A stretch of 64,000 nucleotides of DNA, taken from positions 28,570 to 92,569 of the forward strand of contig JAJEKV010000777.1 in assembly GCA_021234155.1 (NCBI GenBank), given 5' to 3'. Below the pieces are notes generated by a model that saw nothing but the letters and a program-made list of their open reading frames with translations, did no database searches and had not been told where the DNA came from. Shown here in pieces: positions 1 through 11,287 of the stretch; within the stretch, counting starts at the first letter, position 1; each line of letters starts with the position of its first letter. Both the position numbers and the translations under genes were made by a program. The stretch is from Isoetes taiwanensis (taxonomy: Eukaryota > Streptophyta > Lycopodiopsida > Isoetales > Isoetaceae).

Positions 1-339
1 TTCAATTTGTACTCAACGATTTTACAAAGCTCAATGAGAACACCACTTCACTTCGGCCGATATATATATGTTGTCATAGGACCCATCCTAGGAATGCTAG
101 ATTAGGTTGTGATTATGACAATAAGTCTCGTAGAGCATCATTTATCACTTGTTTGCAAGCTGCATGCATTTGAGAAGATGTTGCCACGAAAATAACAAGA
201 CAAAAGAGCATAGATGCATATAAAAGGTATGACTAAAGTAGGAAATTCTTCTTTATAGTTATATTTCCTTCTTTATTAGGGAAATGCAAGATGAAGTGTT
301 GTTGCTATTGAGCACCATAATGCTTTTCAAGTGCCTTGA
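1..339. other. AT-rich non-coding flank
   Basis: No reading frame, RNA gene or repeat boundary that I can support is visible here. It is anonymous AT-rich sequence leading into the microsatellite. Confidence 0.5.
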
Positions 340-453
340 CAACTCAACTCAACTCAACTCAACTCAACTCAACGAAAACGAAAACGGAAACGGAAACGGA
401 AACGGAAACGGAAACGGAACGGAAACGGAAACGAAAACGGAAATGGAAACGAA
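340..453 (+). repeat. compound microsatellite (AACTC)n then (GGAAAC)n
   Basis: About six perfect AACTC units run directly into about ten units of GAAAAC/GGAAAC. The 107-codon open frame across it is only the translation of the repeat (NSTQL and NGNG runs) and is not treated as a gene. Confidence 0.95.
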
Positions 454-919
454 ATTATTGGTGCTGCCTCCAAACATTTTGCTGGCAAGGATAGCATGCA
501 TATCATCAGAGAACAAATTTTTAACATTCATCAAGAAGCTCTTTGGAGGGAAAATTGTTATTATGCATTTAGCATTCCATGTACATCAAAAATGTGTTGA
601 GACCTGACTTAGGATAGTTTTACCCTAGTTTGGGTTGATCCTGCCCTCTGGGATCCCCAAATGGGATTCCCTCCTCCAGGATCCCCATGCGTGATACCTT
701 CCTTCAGGTTCCCACAGTCAACTGCGCAGTTAATGGGTTACAGAGCTAGAGATAAATGTTTTGTTGTAATCGAAAGATAAGTTACTTTCTAGATTGAGAT
801 TTTCTAGACTGAGACGATAAATAGACAAAAGAAGAAGAAAATCAATTTTTACATCATGACATGCGACGAAACTAGGTCTAAAATCTGGGCGCTAATAGCA
901 CCTTATTATGGGTCGTGGC

Positions 920-2000
920 ACAATCATGAACATTGGTTATTCTACGGGATGGAATCACCAACCGTTGGGATTGCACCACATCAGCCTAACAAGATCTAAA
1001 ATGACCTGTATTATTTTGTGCCTTGTCGGCTGAAAATAAGTTTACCTATAATGTGGTGATACATTCGCGAAGATAAAGAATCACAACAAAAAATTCTTCC
1101 CAAGGAATGAACCATTGTAACTGCACAGTAAGTCAAATACTGCGCATTTTTTGGGCAAATTCTTACCCTGTTGCAACTCATCTAATCCACAGGCGCTCGA
1201 TTCGATTTCTGGTTGTTGCAATCTGCGCCGTCGCCTAATTTAGACCGCTATGGAGGTGGTCTAAACCAATTTGGAGCTGAATCGGACGACAAACATCTCC
1301 ACTCAACTGGCAGGCACAGTCAACTATACAGTTACGACATAGTTTTGTGATTCCACCGGATGGAATACCTTCACAACATATTACCACATTAAGGGATAGC
1401 AAAGGGTTTTGTGATTCCGCCACGGTATCACCAAATTAAGGAACAAAATATTTTTACCCCGGTTATTGTGATTCCATCGCAAAAAATTCCATCCCGCGGA
1501 ATCACCAGGCCGAGACCCCGTTATCCGCACTGCAGCCCCCATTATCCGTACGAGCGATTGTGGCTTTCAAGTCATTTATACCTTCCGGCTGAATCACAAC
1601 TTTGCTATTCGCCGGATGGAATCACCAATTTACGATTCTTTGAGATGGAATCTTCGCTCATGTATTCCACCGGGCGGAATCACAACCGTATTATTTATTC
1701 CACGAGGCGGAATCACAATCGTGTTATTACGCCGGCGGAATCACAACCTTGCTATTACGCCGGATGGAATCACTTAACGCGTCGATTCGGTGAGATGGAA
1801 TCACCACTTACGATATCCGCCGCATTTAATCACAACATTGCTATTCCGCCAGATGGAATCACAACCATGCGATTCTGCCCGGTGGAATCACAAATGTAAG
1901 ATTCTTCGAGATGGAATCACCACGAATGCATTCCGCGTGACAGTATCACAACCGCGCTATTCCGTGGGCCAGATGGTTCAATCCCAGCAGAAGTTTATGC
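920..2000. repeat. cluster of GTGATTCC...GGAATCAC palindromic units
   Basis: The words GTGATTCC and GGAATCAC recur more than a dozen times, typically as TATTCCGCCGGATGGAATC followed by ACAACC. They are loosely spaced at about 30-45 bases, most densely from 1,580 to 1,960. Each unit is an imperfect palindrome around a CCGG-like centre. Further copies lie at 3,245-3,530. The irregular spacing argues against a simple tandem satellite; subterminal repeats of a DNA transposon or a decayed minisatellite are both possible. The open frames across it (1,411-1,899) are by-products. Confidence 0.7.
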
Positions 2001-2070
2001 CTGATTCTATAAAAAATGGTTGAGGATGGTTTAAGCTAAGCCTACGTTACTTGAAGATCATCAATGGTGC

Positions 2071-2225
2071 AAAAAAAAAAGATTGGCTATTCCATTTTGT
2101 TTGTGCATGTCCATTGTTATGCTATGCACTGCCCAAAATTTTTCTGTTGGGGATTTGAACCCCTTGCCAATATCGGCAATGCCATGGGCTGCTTCAAAGC
2201 AAGAGCAAGAAATAAGCCCGTTTTA
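2071..2225 (-). repeat. possible tRNA-derived SINE fragment (B-box-like)
   Basis: On the minus strand GGGGTTCAAATCCCC (about 2,144-2,158) has the stem and loop of a tRNA T-arm and contains a good Pol III B box. The minus strand continues into a T-run at 2,071-2,080, which could terminate Pol III. The A box is poor (GGCATTGCCGATATTGG just upstream) and no cloverleaf can be drawn, so this is not a tRNA gene. A decayed SINE or chance are both possible. Confidence 0.3.
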
Positions 2226-2229
2226 AAGC

Positions 2230-3240
2230 AAGAAATAGAATAGAAACCCCCTTCTTACCAGAAAATATTGTCTGGCTCTAATCTTTATTGGGTTTGTTGG
2301 AAATCCATGCACAGGGAGGCGGATTTCTGCCCCTGGTTGCCACTATACTGCCCTGTCCAGCAAATTGAACTGGCATGCCCGAAAAGCAGAGCTGTTGCCC
2401 ATGCTCACTATGTTCTCGTCTCTTTTAGATTAGACAGAGCCCAAATAAGGAAAGAAAAACATAGACAGATTCTAAGTGTTAGGAATCATCCAGTGCACTG
2501 AAAAAGCGGCGAAAAAGCACTGAAGGTAGAGAAAACGGCTCTAGAGAACCCTGCGGAATCACGGAAACGGCTCATCGAACCCCCGAAGGCCGATACAAAC
2601 CGCAAAGGTTATTACTCGGATCTTCGTCGATTCCCGCATGGCCGCGGAGCTGACCACTTCCCTCAATCCGGCAACCATCTTTGCCTCCACCACAATCTCG
2701 CCCAGTTGCATGATTGAGAATGCGCAGTTGCACATGCATAAGGGCTAAACGAGCAAACTTCGTCACCCAGTAAAGACATGCCGTCGTTCCACACGGGATC
2801 CTTGCGCCTTCTTCGGGGAATCCGTGTGGATCTTTTCACAAACGGATTCATCCACACAATAGCATAAGGATTCATCCTGCGAAAAAGACTCACATCTTTA
2901 GATCTTCGCGGCCGGTAAGGCGTGAGCTCCGTGAAATGTATCTCTCGGGCGCAGCGCCATGGCCATAGCCGCGTTGATGGCGAGGTCGAGTCCGGCGCCT
3001 CCATCGTAATCGCAAGAAAAAGGGAAGCCTCGCATTGCAATTCCAAGCCCCTCGCACGTAATTTCCAAGAAACCGTTCAAGAAATATCTCCCTAAGCCGT
3101 TAAAAAACCCAGCCAGTATTCTTCCCTTGAGATCTTCTTCGTGGATCCAAAACCCAAGGTAGCCATCGCCGAGCAAAGCGGCCATAAGAGCACTACCTGA
3201 AACACCTCCCACAAGAATAAAGAATAGGACGTAAAAAAAT
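2230..3240. other. GC-richer stretch without recognisable gene
   Basis: Several overlapping minus-strand frames of 60-127 codons occur between 2,572 and 3,406, but they overlap one another, match no family I know and show no splice logic. I treat them as chance frames inside the repeat-bounded block. Confidence 0.4.
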
Positions 3241-4065
3241 TTGAATTTTTACTGGAATATTCTGGATGGTGATTCCGTCGCATGGAATAACAGAGCAGTG
3301 ATTCCGTCCGGTGGTATTTGGCAGATGTGATTCTGCCGGAAGGTATAAAACGGACGACCAGGATGGACCCTACAGACGGATGGCTGGGATCCATCAGAAG
3401 GTACACCTGACGTTGTCAGGTACGAAAAACGGGGCCTCCAGAACGGATCCCGTTCCCGGAGGGTCTGTGATTCCACGGGAGGGAATATCTTGCGATGGAA
3501 TCACAATAACCAATCACAATAACCGGGATAAAAATATTTTCAGGCCCAAATAAGAACCTTACCATAAGTCGGAAACCATAGGGCTTGTATGGGTCAACGT
3601 AGACACATCTAAGCAACGGTCAAAATACGGCCATGTGGCATCTCGCAATATCATCGGATGTCCGAGATTCGCTTACAGATTTACATCCCAGCATCCAGGC
3701 CGCAGAAAACCAACGGTTGTGATGTTCCGCATCCAGCGGGAGGAAGCCGTAGCCGTCCATTGTGATGCACAGGCTACGACGAGGACCAGAATCCGTGGGA
3801 CATAGCAGAGGACCTCTGCCGGAACTTGGCTATGCTACAATTCCATTATTTTCTTCATTCCGGGCTCGATTTTAGAGAAAAATGCGGGTTTTTAGAGCCG
3901 TTTCTGGCCCTGTATCATGCCCTTTACTCCCCCTCTCGACCCCCGATGTGTAACAGAGCCGCATTTTATCTTTCATAAGCTTTTTTGAGCTTGTTTCGGA
4001 TTGGGTCCCTGCTCCGGCAGCCCAAAAGCGGTTTCTTTGCATTATTTTCTGAATCTCTTCTAGAG

Positions 4066-4147
4066 GTAATAGTTTGTCTTATTCCACTTTAGTCGTCTGC
4101 TCTTGTTTATTTGATGAATGATAAGTTTCTTCTTATTTGATGTACAG
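4066..4147 (+). other. possible 5'-UTR intron of the glucanase gene
   Basis: AGAG|GTAATAG at 4,062-4,072 and GATGTACAG| ending at 4,147 are plausible plant splice sites 117 bases upstream of the ATG. There is no transcript evidence. No clear TATA box was found upstream. Confidence 0.35.
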
Positions 4148-4263
4148 GAAATATTCCTGAGCTAAAAGGAATGGTAAAACAAGTCCGTTTCTTTTTATAG
4201 TCTGGATTACGAGCTATCGGAGTGCTCCAGCATTTTTTCTTGAGTTCCTAGATTGACAATAAG

Positions 4264-6101
4264 ATGGATAAGCCTAAAGCGGTTCTGTTGCAGAGCATAT
4301 TGAGCATTTTTGTGTTTATTGTTTCAGCGACAGGTTTGTGCGTTTGTAATCCTAAATAGCCGATCGTTAGTGTCATTTACTTTTTGGAACCCTTCTGTGG
4401 GTTTAAGTTTGAGGGTTTAGGAACAAGCCCGTTTTGCTATTTTCTAAAATCCATTCCTGATTTCGCTTATATTTACAGAGCCATATGCAAACATATTTAT
4501 ATAGCAAATCCAATACCGATTCATGCTTATATTGCAGGGACGTTTGTTGGCGTAAATTATGGCACAGATGGAGACAACCTTCCCAGGCCACAGCAGGCTG
4601 TAGATTTTATGAAGAAGCAGGGCATAGGCCAAGTGAGAATATTTGATACCGATCCTGAGGTTTTAGGAGCTCTGGCAGGTACAAATATTCAAGTGATAGT
4701 TGGAATTCCAAACGAGGCCATTCTTAGTGTTGGAGCATCAAATGCAACAGCAGCTAACTGGGTAAAGAAAAATATAGTTCAATATTTACCCAATACCAAC
4801 ATCACCGGAATAGCTGTAGGTAGCCAAGTTCTCACAGATTACACCGCAGCTGCATCAGTTTTAGTCCAGACTATGAAATTTATCCAAGCTGCCCTTGTTG
4901 CTGCAAATCTCGATACCCAAATCAAGGTTTCTACACCCCATTCCACCGATTTGATCCTCGATGCATTTCCTCCCTCCCGTGGCTTTTTTAATCAAACTTA
5001 TGCCAAGACTATTATGCTGCCTATGCTTGATTTTCTGGTAGACACGGGCTCTTATTTTATGCTCAATATCTATCCCCAAGCAATCTATCAGCAGAACCAA
5101 CAAGTTATGTCTATTGATTATGCCCTGTTTAGGCCTAACACAGGGGTTCTTGATTCCATAACAAATTTATTGTATACAAGTGTGTTTGATGCTGTGCTTG
5201 ATGCTACATTCAGCGCCATGGCCGGTCTGAATCATACTAACGTGCCTATTGTTGTTACTGAAACTGGTTGGCCTTCAAGGGGAGATATGAATGAAGCAGG
5301 AATTTCTACAGACAATGCTGCTACTTATAACAACAATCTTGTTAAGCATGTTCTCAACAATACTGGAACACCTAGAAGGCCAGGAATTGCTATTAACACT
5401 TATGTATACGAAATCTTCAACGAAGATCGAAGGCAGGGGCCTACTTCTGAGAAGAACTATGGTATTTATTATCCAGACCAAACACCTATTTATACTCTTG
5501 ATACCACAGGAACAGGGCTACTAGGGGTTAACATTTCTACTGTAAGAACTTGGTGCATTGCCAAGCAAGGGATTAGCTCCAACAGCTTGCAGGCTGCTCT
5601 TGATTATGCATGTGGTCAAGGAGGTGCAGACTGCTCGCTTATTCAGCCTGGAAAGAGTTGCTATTTTCCTGATAGTATTGGCGCTCATGCTTCTTATGCA
5701 TTCAACAACTACTATCAAAAGAACATGAAGGCAACTGGCTCCTGTGATTTTGCTGGAGTTGCTACTCTTACCACCATTGATCCCAGTATGTGTTCTTTTC
5801 TCTGCTTCCAAGGTTATTTGCATGGTAATCATATATCAATAAGTTGCTTAGTTATTTGTTTTCTAATTGCAGGTACTGGCCAATGTCAATACTTATCCAA
5901 GTAAGCAGATTTTTTCTGTCCTTTGCATTTTCCTCTTCCTTTATGCTTAATCTCTATGCTGATGATCCTGTTTTCTTTTGCAGTGTGCCTATTAATGCCA
6001 ACTTGACAGTCTCTGACCCTCCTAAAAATGGCGGTTGTAACCTATTTCCTTCTATCAGTTCTTTGGCAATATCATTTTCACTACTGGCAGTAGTGATGTA
6101 A
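4264..6101 (+). CDS. GH17 glucan endo-1,3-beta-glucosidase with C-terminal X8/CBM43 domain, GPI-anchored
   Basis: Proposed exons are 4,264-4,333, 4,538-5,785, 5,873-5,900 and 5,984-6,101, all GT-AG and frame-consistent, giving 487 residues. The start is chosen because exon 1 encodes a hydrophobic signal peptide (about residues 1-23) spliced directly onto TFVGVNYG, the usual start of a mature GH17 domain. The GH17 domain spans about 24-350; the nucleophile motif ETGWPS is present (Glu265). The proton-donor motif, normally VGNE or VGSE, reads VGSQ (Gln120). The X8 domain (about 362-446) has the expected WC start and cysteines and closes with GQCQY in the 28-bp exon. After a Ser/Pro linker, NGG followed by a hydrophobic tail fits a GPI site. 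Such proteins act at the plasma membrane, cell wall or plasmodesmata on callose. Family assignment is firm; enzyme activity is doubtful because of Gln120. Confidence 0.93.
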
Positions 6102-6356
6102 ACTTAGAATTTGGAGCTGCCTTTGCAATTTTATTGCAGCATCACATTGTAGACATTATACCAGAAAAATCACCCCTGTGAGAAGAGGAAAGTGGTTTTT
6201 TTGGCCCATTGGTTCAAGTAGCATGGTGGCAGGTTTATTATTACTGCCTGCACTTTTTGACCTGACAGAAACATAGAATGGAATTTGATGAGTCCATGAC
6301 ATGGTTCTACTATAACATGGAATACTCAGTTTTGTAACTTATGACGCGCTTAAGGA

Positions 6357-6362
6357 AATAAA
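6357..6362 (+). terminator. AATAAA polyadenylation signal of the glucanase gene
   Basis: AATAAA lies about 255 bases after the TAA stop, in a T-rich context. This is a plausible 3'-UTR distance for a plant gene. Confidence 0.5.
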
Positions 6363-7670
6363 GTTTTCATTATTTGGGGAGTCTTGGATTCTCAGAGTCA
6401 TTCTAATATTTACTCTACTGTGTAGAATCTTCATCGTGTTTGGCAACGTTGGAGCCCTTTTCTCCCATGCCATGATGTCTTTTCAATGGTATCCTGCAGA
6501 AAAAAAGGAACTAGAAAAGGAAGAAAACCCTTTGTCAGTATTTGTCAACAAAAGCAATACCAATTTTTTGCAGAGACTGAAATCATATATGAAACAGGGA
6601 ATGTTAAAAAGAACTGAGCAGTCAATGTCATCATGCTCGACTCTGCACAGAAAGGCAAGCAAAAATAATGGGACGATTTATAGATTCCTGAGGTGAAATC
6701 TTACCTTATTTTAATGCATAAACCTTCTGGCTACACATGCGCAGGTACTTAAGCAAATGGAAACAGAATATTTAACTTGACATAGCTATTCAAGCACTAG
6801 AAGTTACTGCTGATAGAGACTACTGCTGATTAAAGAATTGAAGGTAGACTGATGGAGAGATCTGGGAGAAAAAGTGGAGGTTCTGGTCTAGTTTGTCTAT
6901 TTCAAGGGTACCTTGTAAGTGGTAGTTTGTTTTTGCTTGTTTGTTATGAGGGCCAGCTGTAGGCCAGCAGGTCGAAGTTAACAGCTTTTCTAGTCTTGTC
7001 CCTTAGTTTCTGCGAGCCCAACAAAGATACCACTTTGCAATTTGCACTCCCTTGCATATTTATTGGTATACTAGTGCACTACTAAGGTATATATCTATGC
7101 ACCTAGTAGTATCATTTTGCAAACCATTCAATGACTTTGAATTCACACCGAGTGTATTGTTATACCACATATACAATCACTATACGATACATTGCTACAC
7201 TGTGGACCATATATACAATGCATCATAATAAGAAATACCAAGAAGAGGATGTTTGTGATGCAGATGACACGAGATATAAAGTTATGTTTTGACATTTTTG
7301 AAAATATTCTCCTCCAAAAGGGAATCCTATTATTTTAGGCAACGTCCTTTAATGTTGTCCTCTCTTTGGCATCTCATATTATCAAGATATAAGAGGATCA
7401 AATGGCACATGGTGATGTGGTCGTGCAATCCTCAAACACATGAATGTGCATCCCTAGGATTAGAAATCCCCTCATCAGCACAATATATTGATACAATATG
7501 TGATGCTGGTAAAAATCATCCAAACAATTTAGAATAGAGTGATATGGGTCTTTGAATATAGGGCATGCAATCTAACTCCCCTTGACATCCTGCCTAGATA
7601 ACCATCCAAATGATTCGAATCGGAAAAATAAAACTAGTAGTAGAAGGTAAAGGAGCTACCTAAAGGAAGA

Positions 7671-7791
7671 GGTTATGGGAATTTTGGATCACATTGGTGT
7701 GAAGCACACCACTTTTATTGCACCTAAAAGAAGTGGTTATGGTATTGAATCATATTGCTTTTGGGGCACACCACTTTTATTGCAGCAACAT
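7671..7791 (+). repeat. diverged tandem duplication, about 65-bp unit
   Basis: Two adjacent copies share GGTTATGG, then GATCACATTG/GAATCATATTG, then GCACACCACTTTTATTGCA. The last 19 bases are identical in both. Confidence 0.7.
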
Positions 7792-7946
7792 CCGTTATTC
7801 AACATCCATTATTGTGCGTAAGATGTGGCTCCCAAATAAAGTACTTAGTAGAAATCAAATAACATCAACAAGAACATCATGTTTATTGAATTAGAATGCT
7901 ATAAGAAAGATATGTGAACTCACAATAAAAGTTTACAAGAAATTTA

Positions 7947-7972
7947 TCGCGGCGGCCTTGCGGCCGCCGCGA
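7947..7972. repeat. GC-only perfect hairpin, 11-bp arms, 4-base loop
   Basis: TCGCGGCGGCC and GGCCGCCGCGA flank TTGC. It stands out in an AT-rich background and contains a GCGGCCGC octamer. There is no T-run after it, so it is not a simple terminator. Its role is unknown. Confidence 0.8.
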
Positions 7973-8306
7973 ACATTTCTCTTCTCCAACCCACTGCAAA
8001 AGAAGTTTTGTGCTAAGTCGAATAGATCTCAATTCTGGACATTTTTGAGCTGCGACGATAGATATGTATGTTGATTGCAGTTCACATATTGTGAGGCAAG
8101 TCAAGACATGCCTGTTCGACCCCATATTCTTTGCAGGAATGGTCTAGAGTGCCCAACATAGAATATTCCTCATAAACTACTGCAATCTAATGGCCTCGAA
8201 AAAATTTAGAACATGTGAAATGATAATACACCCTACAAATAATGGAATATTACAAACTGCCTATATGTAGAGATGAGACAAAAAGTAAGTAGTTTTCAAA
8301 GTTAGT

Positions 8307-8357
8307 ATGTCCCATAGGCCGATTGGCCATCGTGGACAATAAAAATCGTTCAATAAT
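8307..8357 (+). repeat. dispersed repeat GTCCCATAG..CCGATTGG, copy 1
   Basis: GTCCCATAGGCCGATTGGCC followed by a CGTGGACAATAAAA-like end matches two other plus-strand copies at 28,301 and 59,734. It contains a CCRATTGG core and ends in ATAAAA plus an AT-rich tail. It may be the 3' end of a retroposon family. Confidence 0.6.
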
Positions 8358-10133
8358 CATAACAAACCATCCATATTTTATCTCGCCCAACGTTCCATGA
8401 CGAACAACCACAAATAGAAAGGGAATTTCCAATAATATAGAAATTGGGTCTCTTTTTTCTTTGGGGTGTAATTTTATACGCCACATGGCACTCTTCTACA
8501 ATGTGGAATGGAAGTTGGGTAGCCACATTCTCGCATGACAGCTCTCCCCCGATTACCATTTATCGTGGCTCGTTCTAGACCCAAAGCACCGTGTTTTGGA
8601 GTGACCACGGTTTGAATCCTTATTCGCGAGTTTTTGAATGCTTAATTCATAGTTTTGAATCGTAGTTTAAATTGGTTAGAAGACTCTGTTGTATTTGTCT
8701 TGCTATACCACAATGGTCTTTCAAAAGGTTTGTTAACCCTAGAAGTAGTATGATTAACCTATAATTTGTTAACATCAAGAGTTCATATTGATATGGGTAT
8801 TCTTGCTAGTTGAAATTGGTTGTTTCACGAACACAAAATTCTAACATTTGCATAGTATAGGCACCATATGCAACCATCTAACGGCATGTGAAGCAATGAC
8901 AGTCTACAAAATTACATATGCAATGTGACACATCTGAAAGTGCATCAATTGGAATCCGGTGACACTAAGTTCCAAAATGCACAAACTTCACAAATAACCA
9001 GTAATATAGACATGGCACACTATTACTGAGCTGCAAAATGTAACTCTCCTACATGGATTCATGTTATTTCTAATTGAATACTTTGGCATAAACACGAAGC
9101 TTAATATCCTATGATAAATGTTTAGATATTCTTGGAGCTATGAGAACTATGAATCATGAACTATGAATATTCTGCATATCTGGCAGAACTTCAGTGCAAA
9201 CTCTGCGTGAAATCAATCATGTCTCCATTGCAAATTATGTTATTCAGAAGTGAGGAACAACCTCTCATCGAGACAAAGCTGCATTCCGAAACACAAATGA
9301 GATGTTTATTGGTCATGGAAAATGAATAAGCAAATTGTTTGCAAAAATGATTATCGTGGTGAATTTGAAGTTTTCTTGGATGGTACTGGCAAATATCATA
9401 GCCATGCATGTTTAACACTAGCAGAAGATTGACCAGCTCCATGCTGACCAATGTAATACAGATTGTATTCCAGGTTGGAAGCTTGCAAATAGTTCATTAA
9501 AATATGAGCTATGTGGCACGCTCCCTGTATCATTGTTACACTTCATGCCTCATGAGATTCCAGGAGTTACATCTCCCATGCATTGGCATGCTCTTCGGCT
9601 GCTTTGCATGGCGTGTGGAAGATCATGATCTGCACAGCTTAGATTATTTACACTTGTGAGTACACCTAAGACCTGGTACGCTGTACCTCCAGATGCATCC
9701 CTTGCACTTCAGAAGTAGCGAGAATGTATGGGGGAAATATTGATCGCGAAGCTCCTTTTGCACTTCTTGGAGAAAAAACAACAATTATGTCACCGAAGTT
9801 CTTTGTAGGCTAGGTAAAACCGGATCTTGTAACATATGTTACGAAAAAGAAGGAGAAGCTCCTTGCGGGGGATATGTTACGACAATCCCTTTTTGGTGAA
9901 GCTACTCCAAAAAATCTCCATAGTCGCAATCTCACGGCGGCTCAAGCTCCATAGCTCGCAATCTTTGAAGCTCAATTGAAAATCCTCGAATCTCTACAGA
10001 AAAACCTCGGCCCAGATTCATAGCTCGGGTGAATCGAATAGCTCGCAATCTTCTAATCTCGCAGAAAAATTCCAACTCGATTTTCCTTCTAGATGTTGAA
10101 GGAAAATTATGCAGAATGGATGCCGACCATAGC

Positions 10134-10532
10134 TTAGCACGACGCCACGCTTTGGATCACAAGAAACTTCTGACCTAGTAATTTTTGAACACATCGTCCA
10201 GTCAATTGCATGCAAAGGCTGTCAAATTTAGATGGGAGCTTCAGGAGGGCTTGGAAGCTAAGATCTGGATCGGAATTGATGAGAATGCCCTCTTTTTCTG
10301 GCGGTGGTTGCCCTTGTTTCCAAATGCCCCTTTGCCCAATGCACGCCGGAGGCTTCGCTCCGCCATGATTTTTTCTTGGATGGGAATAAGCTCTTCTTGG
10401 CCAGTAAAATAAGCTCGAACTCTTTATTTTTGTTAATAACGCCATCGTCCAAACGCCGAGACCACCGAGTAAGCCCACCGCCGCCATAGCCAATGCGAGA
10501 ACAATGAAACGAGGTCGTCGAAGGCCCTTCAT
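10134..10532 (-). CDS. hypothetical 132-residue protein with N-terminal membrane anchor
   Basis: The product is not recognised. The frame starts MKGLRRPR, followed by about 25 hydrophobic residues (about 9-34: an Ala/Val/Leu/Gly segment), which would make a signal anchor. The rest is basic and Pro/Gly-rich with no known motif. A second minus-strand frame (10,258-10,539) overlaps it almost completely. There are no neighbours in the same orientation and no clear promoter, so it could be a first exon or a chance frame. Confidence 0.25.
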   Translation of the reverse strand: MKGLRRPRFIVLALAMAAVGLLGGLGVWTMALLTKIKSSSLFYWPRRAYSHPRKNHGGAKPPACIGQRGIWKQGQPPPEKEGILINSDPDLSFQALLKLPSKFDSLCMQLTGRCVQKLLGQKFLVIQSVASC

Positions 10533-10539
10533 TTTTCAT

Positions 10540-10906
10540 CTTTTTTTAAGAGCCCCTATTTTTTCCTTCCGGAAATACGTGTCGAATCCAGGAAGAGGCA
10601 TCAACGCCGAATATGCCTAAAGAATCTTTCCCATAATAATTATACATGTATTGATACTAAAACGATAAAGTCAAAATTGAACACGTCCAAAAAATATTGG
10701 AAATACTCCACGTGCAAGGAAAAAAATTAACAACTTCATGTGGTTTTTAAAAATGGAATAGGCTATGTTTTAATAAATGTGCTTATAAACCTCTAAATAA
10801 TGTTGGGAGAACTTCGGGGTACAAGGAAAATAACAAAATGAAATTTTGAGTTAGTGCATTTTAGGAAAATGCTAGGCTACTTGTTCTGCTTCATGGAAAT
10901 GACACT
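10540..10906. other. non-coding AT-rich flank of the Copia element
   Basis: Nothing recognisable was found; it ends at the Copia target-site duplication AAGTA. Confidence 0.5.
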
Positions 10907-10911
10907 AAGTA

Positions 10912-11190
10912 TATTAGAATTCAAGCTGTACATTAGAGTACATTAGATACATTGATGTACATTAGATACATTGAAATGCATCATGTACATCTCTGGCCTT
11001 TGGCCTTCTGTTTCCGGTTGTTGGCCTTTCAGTGCCATTTATTCCATGTATTCATAGATTACATGCAATATAGAGAATATCCAGATTGTTCCTATTCTAT
11101 TCCTATTGTGTCTCTTCCATTCTTGCTTTTGCTTTGGCTCACTCTGTGCTGCAGATTTGTATCAGTCCATAGCTGATACATTTTCCAACA
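10912..11190 (+). repeat. 5' LTR of the Copia element
   Basis: It begins TATTA (the 3' copy has the canonical TGTTA) and ends CCAACA. The first 70 bases repeat TACATTAGA/TACATTGA units. By eye the two LTRs differ at roughly twenty sites, mostly C/T and G/A transitions, plus a small indel in the TACATTAGA units. Confidence 0.95.
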
Positions 11191-11202
11191 TGGTATCAGA
11201 GC
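11191..11202 (+). promoter_or_regulatory. primer binding site, initiator tRNA-Met type
   Basis: TGGTATCAGAGC begins immediately after the 5' LTR. It is the standard Copia priming site in plants. Confidence 0.95.
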
Positions 11203-11287
11203 CTATTGGCATGTAAAGGGAAGTTCGACAATAGAGGAACTTGGGAGAACCATTCTGGAAGAATACTTATCTGATCAAGAGAAGAGC

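Larger units (their letters stand above)
1443..3545. repeat. inverted repeat pair about 2 kb apart, possible DNA-transposon ends
   Basis: The left arm (about 1,443-1,515) and the right arm (about 3,468-3,545) are inverted copies. They share AAATATTTTTA, then CCCGGTTATTGTGATTCCAT, then CGCAA and TCCCG-GGAATCAC. The right copy has one extra TTATTGTGATT unit and scattered substitutions. Between them lie the GGAATCAC palindromes and a GC-richer core (2,500-3,200) with no recognised protein. I see no target-site duplication, so the element interpretation is tentative. Confidence 0.5.
6370..10130. other. long non-coding stretch
   Basis: No frame here has protein-like composition or family motifs; the 60-86 codon frames (for example 6,436-6,696 and 7,289-7,537) are isolated. 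Contents I can support are a short direct repeat, a GC-rich perfect hairpin and one copy of a dispersed repeat, listed separately. From about 9,900 to 10,060 AGCTCGCAATCTT-like words recur. Confidence 0.5.

Noticed and set aside
1411-2023. Two overlapping 77-162 codon frames as genes
   Set aside because: They are built of the GGAATCAC palindromic repeats (recurring ESQP/RWNH/GITT peptides).
2138-2210. tRNA gene on the minus strand
   Set aside because: Only the T-arm is recognisable; no D-arm, anticodon arm or acceptor pairing could be drawn.
4384-5904. Single 506-codon frame as the glucanase gene model
   Set aside because: Its start lies in intron 1 and its end reads through the intron at 5,786; the four-exon model gives a signal peptide, complete X8 domain and GPI tail.
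7950-7975. Rho-independent-type terminator
   Set aside because: The hairpin has no following T-run and bacterial-type terminators are not expected in plant nuclear DNA.
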